In this document: positions 15,182-20,406 of the stretch, piece after piece
Numbering within the stretch: position 1 is the first letter of the stretch
Layout of the letters: each line of letters opens with the position of its first letter
NCBI GenBank assembly: GCA_041748615.1
Contig: JBGTCY010000298.1
Span: forward strand, 1-20,406
From: JBGTCY01 sp041748615
GTDB lineage: Bacteria; Bacteroidota; Bacteroidia; Chitinophagales; CAIOSU01
Length of the DNA: 20,406 nt
Direction of reading: 5' to 3'
The notes under the pieces: model-generated
The model's database searches: none
What the model saw: only the letters and a program-made list of their open reading frames with translations
Told to the model about the DNA's origin: nothing
Program-made: the position numbers and the translations under genes

Positions 15182-16630
15182 ATGATTAACTACAGAGTAA
15201 TTCTGAACCTGCTGGGCGCCTTGATGATTTTCAACGGGTTGCTGATGTTGTCCTCAATTATCGTCTGCCTGTTTTACGGTGAAAGTATCTCACCGATTCT
15301 TTACTCTTCCTGCATCACAATTGTACTTGGATTTATTTTTTATTTATCCACTTTCAGAAATATAAAGATGGACCTTCGCATGAAGGAAGGCTACTTAGTT
15401 GTCACGCTTTCCTGGCTGATTGTTTCACTCACTGGCGCAATCCCTTATGTCATCAGCGGTGCCATTCCTTCCTACACGGACGCTTTTTTTGAAACCATTT
15501 CCGGCTATACCACCACCGGAGCTACAATTCTCAGCGACATTGAATCATTACCTAAAAGCATTCTTTTCTGGCGCAGCATGACGCACTGGCTGGGCGGGAT
15601 GGGAATCATTGTACTCGCGATAGCCATCATGCCCATTCTGGGTTTTGGGGGCATGCAGATGTTCGCTGCCGAAGCCTCCGGATTGACAACAGATAAACTG
15701 CATCCGCGCATCACCGATACCGCGAAAAGACTCTGGGTGATTTATGTATTTTATACCATCGTTCAAACAGTGTTATTGATGTTCGGTGAAATGGATTTTT
15801 TCGATTCGTTGAATCATGCGTTTTCTTCTATTTCTACCGGGGGATTTTCAACTAAAAATGACAGTTTAATCAGTGCTTCAGCGTACACACAATATGTGGT
15901 GATTATTTTTATGTTTTTGGGTGGAATTAATTTTTCATTGCATTATTTTTTGTTAAAAGGTAAGTTCTCGAAAATCTGGAAAAATGAAGAGTTCAGGTTT
16001 TATACTTTCCTTCTTCTTTTTTTGGGAATCTTAGTAGCCATTGCATTGTATTGGAAAAAAGGACTTCCGGCAGAGGAATCATTCCGGGAAGGACTCTTCC
16101 AGATGGTTTCTATCATCACGACTACCGGGTTTGTATCAGTGGACTACGGGCAATGGTCGCCCTTTTTAGTTTATCTGATTTTCATCATCACTTTTTTTGG
16201 AGGGTGTGCCGGTTCTACTTCCGGAGGGTTAAAGATGGTGAGGGTCAGGCTGTTACTCAAAGACAGCGCGCTCGAACTTAAACGAATCTTACATCCCCGC
16301 GCTGTCATTCCCGTGAGAATTAGTGGTAAACCGGTGACACGCGAAATCATGGCGAATGTGCTTGCTTTCTTTTTTTTCTACATCCTCATGTTCGCTTCGG
16401 GCGCGATGATTTTATCCATGATAGGAGTTGATTTTGTCACCAGCCTGAGCGCTTCGGCAGCCTGCATCACCAATGTAGGTCCCGGCATCGGTGAAGTGGG
16501 CGCGGTGGATAATTATTCTAAAATACCGGTGTTAGGCAAATGGCTGCTTTCATTCATGATGCTGGTCGGCAGGCTTGAAATTTTCACGGTGCTGCTGTTG
16601 TTTTCACCGGCATTTTGGAAGAAAGTTTAA
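15182..16630 (+). CDS. trkH: Trk potassium transporter membrane subunit TrkH
   Basis: 482 residues, a normal full-length TrkH/KtrB-type protein with four membrane-P-loop-membrane repeats. The filter segments are visible: TTTGAT (110-115), STGGFST (218-224), TTTGFVS (313-319) and TNVGPG (430-435), each contributing the conserved filter Gly. The intramembrane loop in the third repeat is seen as GGCAGSTSGGLKMVR (340-354). It forms the potassium-conducting pore in the inner membrane and works with TrkA coded just upstream; the two form an operon. Confidence 0.96.
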   Translation: MINYRVILNLLGALMIFNGLLMLSSIIVCLFYGESISPILYSSCITIVLGFIFYLSTFRNIKMDLRMKEGYLVVTLSWLIVSLTGAIPYVISGAIPSYTDAFFETISGYTTTGATILSDIESLPKSILFWRSMTHWLGGMGIIVLAIAIMPILGFGGMQMFAAEASGLTTDKLHPRITDTAKRLWVIYVFYTIVQTVLLMFGEMDFFDSLNHAFSSISTGGFSTKNDSLISASAYTQYVVIIFMFLGGINFSLHYFLLKGKFSKIWKNEEFRFYTFLLLFLGILVAIALYWKKGLPAEESFREGLFQMVSIITTTGFVSVDYGQWSPFLVYLIFIITFFGGCAGSTSGGLKMVRVRLLLKDSALELKRILHPRAVIPVRISGKPVTREIMANVLAFFFFYILMFASGAMILSMIGVDFVTSLSASAACITNVGPGIGEVGAVDNYSKIPVLGKWLLSFMMLVGRLEIFTVLLLFSPAFWKKV

Positions 16631-16818
16631 TCCGGATTTTTCAAATCCGGAGGGACAAGTGAAAGGGACGGGTGACGAGGGTTCGCTTCAATTAAGGGTT
16701 TCAAGGTAATCATACTATTGAAGGGTCAAGTAATTTTTTCTTAGGAGATGCATGGGGTGGAAACCTTCACCCGTCCCCTTTCCCCCGCCACTCGTTCCTC
16801 CCAAATAAAATATTTGGG
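16631..16818. repeat. Structured non-coding region: two hairpins around an imperfect inverted repeat
   Basis: Directly after the trkH stop, a 9-bp perfect hairpin (16631-16639 with 16643-16651, TTC loop) begins the region; it has no T-run, so it is at best a weak terminator. Arms at 16649-16675 and 16767-16801 are imperfect inverted copies of each other (best block GAAAGGGACGGGTG versus its complement with one extra C), about 90 bp apart, with a small nested pair CTTCAAT/ATTGAAG between them. A second hairpin, CCCAAATA-AAA-TATTTGGG, lies at 16800-16818. It may be a decayed repeat element or an RNA. No coding frame seen. Confidence 0.5.
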
Positions 16819-17004
16819 TTTAATAGATTCTTACCCCGCAAAAATTGTATAAGTATTTCTATAATCATTCAGAGGTTTTTCTTTGTATTACAACCGAATA
16901 ACCATCGAATGACGCGAAGCGAATGACTGTACTTTTATTTTGCGAAATGATAGAGAAGTGATTGATTGAGTTCTGAATTTACCCCTTTATTTACTCTCAA
17001 ATTC
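16819..17004. other. AT-rich intergenic stretch between trkH and the adenosyltransferase gene
   Basis: No coding frame, RNA gene or clear terminator was seen on either strand. It separates two converging transcription units. Confidence 0.4.
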
Positions 17005-17553
17005 TCACATCCTCGGTTCCCACGGAATTTCCTCCGCGTTGAGTTGATGTCCGGTGTAGCGGGACAATACAAACAGATAGTCTGAAAGCCGGTTGAGATA
17101 TTTAATCACTAACGGTTCTAATTTTTCAGCTTCATTCAATGCCACTGCCAGCCGCTCCGCCCTGCGACAAACGCAGCGCGCGATGTGGCAGAATGAAACA
17201 TGCAGGTGTCCACCGGGCAGAATGAATACTTTCAGCGGAGGAAGCGATTCATTCATTTTGTCAATCGCCTGTTCGAGCAATTCCACATCGGCTTCATGCA
17301 AATCCGGTTTCTTCAATCCCGGCTTGGAAGGGTCGGCAGCCATCACCGCGCCAATGGTGAACAACCGGTCCTGAATCGTTTTGAGCAAAGTCCGTATATC
17401 GGGATTTGCGCTTTGGTCGCGCAGCAAACCGATGTAGGAATTCAGTTCATCCACCGTGCCGTAGCTCTCGATTCTCAAATGACTTTTTGGAATCCTCGCG
17501 CCACCGAAAAGTGAAGTTTCACCGGAGTCGCCTTTTTTGGTATAAATTTTCAT
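17005..17553 (-). CDS. PduO-type cob(I)alamin adenosyltransferase
   Basis: 182 residues, full length. The N-terminal ATP-binding motif TKKGDSGETSLFGG (5-18) and the helix-bundle signatures YGTVDELNSYIGL (31-43), FILPGG (110-115), RRAERLAV (130-137) and NRLSDYLFVLSR (154-165) identify the PduO/ATR family. The enzyme transfers the 5'-deoxyadenosyl group from ATP to cob(I)alamin, making the coenzyme for B12 mutases. It starts 10 bp after the ABC ATPase stop, so it is probably the last gene of the gatC operon. No B12 biosynthesis or B12-dependent enzyme gene is near, so it likely serves salvage. Confidence 0.95.
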   Translation of the reverse strand: MKIYTKKGDSGETSLFGGARIPKSHLRIESYGTVDELNSYIGLLRDQSANPDIRTLLKTIQDRLFTIGAVMAADPSKPGLKKPDLHEADVELLEQAIDKMNESLPPLKVFILPGGHLHVSFCHIARCVCRRAERLAVALNEAEKLEPLVIKYLNRLSDYLFVLSRYTGHQLNAEEIPWEPRM

Positions 17554-17563
17554 CCTGCCTTTT

Positions 17564-18283
17564 TTAAAATGGTTTTTGAACTGCTGCCGCTGCCGGTTCG
17601 ATGTTCATTTTGTCGGAATCAATCAACCCGTCTTTCAGCCGCACGATGCGTCTCGCGTGGCGGGCGATATCCTCTTCATGTGTTACAACTATCAGCGTGT
17701 TGCCCCGGCTGAAAATCGCTTCAAAGATGCTCATGATTTCATCCGATGTTTTGCTGTCGAGGTTGCCGGTCGGCTCGTCCGCCAGCACGATGGAAGGATT
17801 GTTGATGAGCGCGCGCGCGATGGCGACTCTCTGCCGCTGACCTCCGGAAAGTTCATTGGGCTTGTGTTTCACGCGGTCGGCAAGTCCAACCATGTCGAGT
17901 ACTTCCAGCGCTTTTTTTTCGCGCTCTTTCCTGCCGACACCGGCATACACTAATGGCAACATGCAGTTTTCCAAAGCTGACAGTCGCGGCAGCAGGTTGA
18001 AGGTTTGAAAAATAAAACCGATTTCCTTGTTCCTGATTTCAGCGAGCCGGTTGTCTTTCAGCACGCTCACATTTTGCCCGTTGAGAATATAATCTCCACC
18101 GGTAGGAGTGTCTAAACAACCCAGAATATTCATGAGCGTTGACTTTCCGGAACCGGATGGTCCCATCAGCGCGACATATTCATTGCGTTGGATGGATAGA
18201 GAAATATTCTTGAGAGCCGAAATTACTTCCCCGCCTAAAAAATAGTTTTTTGTGATGTTCCTGAAAGTGATGACTTCGCTCAT
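17564..18283 (-). CDS. ABC transporter ATPase, LolD/MacB type
   Basis: 239 residues. Walker A GPSGSGKST (41-49), Q-loop IFQTFNLLPR (91-100), signature LSGGQ (145-149), Walker B IVLADEP (165-171) and H-loop His202 are all intact, so it should hydrolyse ATP. The sequence (SALKNISLSI, GPSGSGKSTLMNILGCLD, ADEPTGNLDS) is typical of the LolD/MacB/FtsE group, which drive lipoprotein release, macrolide/peptide export or cell-wall remodelling rather than classical import. The partner permease is not in the window. Its start codon overlaps the gatC stop by 4 bp (ATGA), indicating coupled translation. The C-terminal ~10 residues are Ala/Pro-rich and not conserved in the family. Confidence 0.93.
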   Translation of the reverse strand: MSEVITFRNITKNYFLGGEVISALKNISLSIQRNEYVALMGPSGSGKSTLMNILGCLDTPTGGDYILNGQNVSVLKDNRLAEIRNKEIGFIFQTFNLLPRLSALENCMLPLVYAGVGRKEREKKALEVLDMVGLADRVKHKPNELSGGQRQRVAIARALINNPSIVLADEPTGNLDSKTSDEIMSIFEAIFSRGNTLIVVTHEEDIARHARRIVRLKDGLIDSDKMNIEPAAAAVQKPF

Positions 18284-18576
18284 TCCGGTTTTTTAATCAC
18301 CTTCGGCACTTTGAAATGCGTGCCGTCATGCAAAGGCGCGTTTTGTAATGCTTCTTCCCTTGAAATCTCTGTTTTAACAACATCTTCCCGCAAACGGTTT
18401 TGCTGTTCGGTGACATGTAACAAAGGTTCCACCCCGGCAGTGTCCACTTCTTTCAGATGTTCCACGAATGTAATCATTTCTTCCAGGTCGCGCAGGATGA
18501 CGGCTTTTGAGGCTTCATCAAATTCGAGTTTCGACAACCCGGCAAGCTTGTCGAATAATTCACCGGTGACTTTCAT
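18280..18576 (-). CDS. gatC: Aspartyl/glutamyl-tRNA amidotransferase subunit C
   Basis: 98 residues from the ATG at 18576 (MKVTGELFDKLAGLSKLEFD). The frame stays open upstream to 18822, but that extension runs through the inverted-repeat element and is not GatC-like, so it was left out. The family pattern is clear: LAGLSKLEF near the start, ITFVEHLKEVDTAGVEPL in the middle, RLREDVV, and AP--DGTHFKVPKVI at the end. GatC is the small clamp subunit of GatCAB, which amidates misacylated Glu-tRNA(Gln) and Asp-tRNA(Asn). gatA and gatB are not in the window. It is first in an operon with the ABC ATPase and the cobalamin adenosyltransferase. Confidence 0.93.
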   Translation of the reverse strand: MKVTGELFDKLAGLSKLEFDEASKAVILRDLEEMITFVEHLKEVDTAGVEPLLHVTEQQNRLREDVVKTEISREEALQNAPLHDGTHFKVPKVIKKPE

Positions 18577-18593
18577 GCAGAGATTTTTTTTTC

Positions 18594-18735
18594 GGGTGTA
18601 GGACAAATTGCACCACTTTTTATGGTGCGCGTGGGTCACCCTGAGCGGAGTCGAAGGGGAGCGATTGCCACCCCGCATGGTTTCCCGATTCTCGGGACTC
18701 ACCATGACACCGCAAGTGCAATTTGTCCTACACCC
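18594..18735. repeat. MITE-like element with perfect 20-bp terminal inverted repeats
   Basis: The arms at 18594-18613 and 18716-18735 are exact 20-bp inverted copies. Further in, ATGGTG/CACCAT extend the pairing after small internal loops, so the 142-bp unit can fold almost end to end. It contains a hairpin TCCCGA-TTC-TCGGGA (about 18683-18697) and the segment CCCTGAGCGGAGTCGAAGGG, which I recall as widespread in bacterial intergenic repeats. A 7-bp direct repeat TTTTTTC flanks it on both sides (18587-18593 and 18736-18742), as a target duplication would, although it is low complexity. It codes for nothing convincing. It lies 17 bp upstream of gatC. Confidence 0.78.
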
Positions 18736-18776
18736 TTTTTTCTTCCTCACGAAGTTATTGATTTCAGGGATGCTAT

Positions 18777-18819
18777 AAAAAAAGAAAGACCTTACAAGTT
18801 TTAAAATCCTGTAAGGTCT
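18777..18819 (-). terminator. Rho-independent terminator of the PKD/CBM gene
   Basis: Read on the minus strand, AGACCTTACA (complement of 18810-18819) pairs perfectly with TGTAAGGTCT (complement of 18787-18796) over 10 bp. It is followed by TTTCTTTTTTT. It lies 31 bp after the stop of the T9SS cargo gene and insulates it from gatC. Confidence 0.85.
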
Positions 18820-18850
18820 CACTAAGCTTTCAAAAAATCTAAATCATCAT

Positions 18851-20406
18851 TTACTGAAGGATGATTTTTTTAGTTACGACTTTATCTGACATTATCAGGC
18901 GCGCGATATAAATGCCTTTAGGCAAATTACTTCCGTCAAAATCTAACCTTTTGGTTTCTCCTGCATCCACATTGCCTTCAAACAAAGTATTGACCAACGC
19001 ACCATTGATATCGTAAATCCGGATGGAAGCGTTTTCTTCTTTTTCAAATGACATTTCAATGGTGACATTCCCGATTGAAGGATTGGGGAAAATTGATAAT
19101 GCGTTCTCAAGATTTTCATCCGCTAATTCGCTCATCTTGGCTGAACCTGCACAAGCTGATTGCGCGTTGCCGGTGTTCAGCGGGTTTGAGGCTGAAGTGT
19201 TGTACAACACAAAACGGTCAATCTTAAACTGGGTGGAGCGCCCGGAAAATTGAACCCTGTAAACACCCGCTGCCGGAAAGTCCACAAATATCTCATGCGG
19301 GTCATGGTCTTTCGTTTTGGTATCCCACGTCCAGTTGTTGTTCGATACATTATGATACACCTTGAACCAACTGGAGCCTAAATTAAGGGTTGATGAAGTT
19401 CTCGTGGCAACACCATTGCCTTCCGGAAACTTTACCCACACATCATTAAATTCCGTCCGGTGGGGAGCCGCGCTGCGCATTTGCAGGCGGTATCTGCCGG
19501 GGTTGCTGATTTGAACGGTGTAAGTGAGAATGCCGGTGCCGGCTGAAATCACAGATGGATTCGTATTGCCATGACGCCACTCATAATAGCCGGTGCCGGT
19601 ATATCCCTGCACAATGGTGCGTAATGACCAGTCAGATACCGTTGGCTGTGATTCCATTTCAATCACCACGAGTCCGTTTTGTTCAATGAATGTCGCGCAG
19701 GTTCCGCCACCTCCGCCACCACCGGGTGCGGGATTCACTACCACCACCGCGTCATCAGAGCCGGTTGCTCCGAGATTGTCAGTAACCGTGAGTCTGAAAA
19801 TGTAAGTGCCTGCAACCAGGTTGGAAACCGACAAATTCTGTGTGTTGGCATTGCTGAGCGTAGCCGAAGGTCCGCTGTGTTTTGTCCATGCATAAGAAAC
19901 GATGCTTCCGTCAGGGTCGTTTCCGGAACCGTTCAGCGTGGTGCTGTTGGTGGGCAAGGTCAACGTCTTGTCCGAACCTGCGTTGGCGGTAGGTGAAATG
20001 TTTGAGGAAGCATTATCAACCACAGAGAAACTGATACTGTTGGTAGGTCCTGCATTTCCAAATCCATTCGCTGAACTGTGCGCGGTAGCTTGTAAGGCAT
20101 GTGTGCCGACTGCAAGTGCGGGATTGATTTTATTATAATTGATAGAGTTGCCTGAAACCTGGTCTCCGGCATAAGCATAGGGAGCGATGTTTTCTGTTTT
20201 TTTATTTCCATTCAGAAAAAAGATGACACTGCCGACTGTGGCAGGACTCGTATTCGCCCTGATGTTGAGATTGCGGGTAGGCAATGTACCGTAATCCAGC
20301 ACATCTCCGTTAACTAAAGTTTTAATGTCCAGGTTGTTGTCGGCATTAATCAGGGTGAACGATGTCACGGTGAGGTTTGCGACAGTGGCTTCCGCGACAG
20401 TAACCG
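18851..20406 (-). CDS. Secreted PKD / CBM-like domain protein with T9SS sorting domain (5' partial)
   Basis: The frame is open to the right edge of the window: codons upstream of the GTG at 20368 read VTVAEATVANLTV, so the gene begins outside. About 518 residues are visible. Counting from the GTG: ~1-118, a beta-sandwich domain (SFTLINADNNLDIKTL ... ISFSVVD) common beside carbohydrate-active modules; ~124-213, a PKD domain (PTANAGSDKTLTL ... TVTDNLGATGSDD); a run of seven Gly at ~216-222; ~225-390, a CBM6/35- or malectin-like domain (LVVIEMES ... YYEWRHGN ... FKIDRFVLYN); then a T9SS sorting domain from LSIFPNPSIG to KKIILQ. It is probably a cell-surface or secreted polysaccharide-binding protein; any catalytic domain would lie upstream, outside the window. 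Confidence 0.87.
   Translation of the reverse strand, partial: VTVAEATVANLTVTSFTLINADNNLDIKTLVNGDVLDYGTLPTRNLNIRANTSPATVGSVIFFLNGNKKTENIAPYAYAGDQVSGNSINYNKINPALAVGTHALQATAHSSANGFGNAGPTNSISFSVVDNASSNISPTANAGSDKTLTLPTNSTTLNGSGNDPDGSIVSYAWTKHSGPSATLSNANTQNLSVSNLVAGTYIFRLTVTDNLGATGSDDAVVVVNPAPGGGGGGGTCATFIEQNGLVVIEMESQPTVSDWSLRTIVQGYTGTGYYEWRHGNTNPSVISAGTGILTYTVQISNPGRYRLQMRSAAPHRTEFNDVWVKFPEGNGVATRTSSTLNLGSSWFKVYHNVSNNNWTWDTKTKDHDPHEIFVDFPAAGVYRVQFSGRSTQFKIDRFVLYNTSASNPLNTGNAQSACAGSAKMSELADENLENALSIFPNPSIGNVTIEMSFEKEENASIRIYDINGALVNTLFEGNVDAGETKRLDFDGSNLPKGIYIARLIMSDKVVTKKIILQ

Noticed and set aside
18577..18822. N-terminal extension of gatC (82 extra codons, open to 18822)
   Set aside because: The extension runs through both arms of the inverted-repeat element and has no GatC-like sequence; the ATG at 18576 gives the normal family length.
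19679..19996. 105-codon plus-strand frame opposite the PKD/Gly-rich region
   Set aside because: A mirror of repetitive PKD and poly-Gly codons on the real minus-strand gene; no domain seen.

Overview
The window looks like a chromosomal segment of a member of the Bacteroidota, probably a Chitinophagales/Sphingobacteriales-like lineage. This rests on three secreted proteins ending in type IX secretion (T9SS) sorting domains, a TonB-dependent receptor with a carboxypeptidase-regulatory-like N-terminus, a DUF3078 outer-membrane protein, an HYC_CC_PP-type protein, and weak or absent Shine-Dalgarno sites. No rRNA, tRNA or CRISPR array was seen.

Layout. 1-1658 (+) is the 3' part of an FG-GAP/VCBS repeat protein with a T9SS tail; it converges on a secreted PHB-depolymerase-like esterase, also T9SS-tailed (1673-2815, -). 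2894-3175 holds the wreck of a RelBE/ParDE-type toxin-antitoxin pair. 3246-6018 (+) is a probable metal-related pair: a Cys-rich HYC_CC_PP-type protein and a TonB receptor with a Cys-Cys plug. 6272-6574 is a compact unit: a sigma-54-type promoter, a 58-aa protein and an intrinsic terminator. A complete IS1380-family element (6581-7985) with 17-bp imperfect ends and a 5-bp target duplication sits just after it. Then come a DUF3078 protein (8049-9077) and mscL (9134-9535) with a strong terminator.

9742-12622 (+) is the most interesting part: a four-gene operon coding for a JAB/JAMM isopeptidase-like protein, an E2-like protein with an apparent catalytic Cys, a 78-aa protein of unknown type, and a ThiF/E1-like adenylyltransferase. 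This is a bacterial ubiquitin-conjugation-like cassette. It has no recognisable ubiquitin-like modifier with a Gly-Gly tail, no CD-NTase, and an E1 that lacks a Cys at the usual MoeB/ThiF position and carries an N-terminal region resembling a dead JAB domain. The 78-aa protein is the candidate novel modifier or adaptor.

Beyond it are a dihaem cytochrome c peroxidase/MauG-like lipoprotein (12644-13690, -), the trkA-trkH potassium uptake pair (13809-16630, +), a structured non-coding stretch (16631-16818), and a minus-strand operon gatC - ABC ATPase (LolD/MacB type) - PduO-type cobalamin adenosyltransferase (18576 down to 17005). A 142-bp MITE-like element with perfect 20-bp inverted ends lies 17 bp upstream of gatC. 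The window ends inside a PKD/CBM-like T9SS cargo gene (18851-20406, -) with its own terminator.
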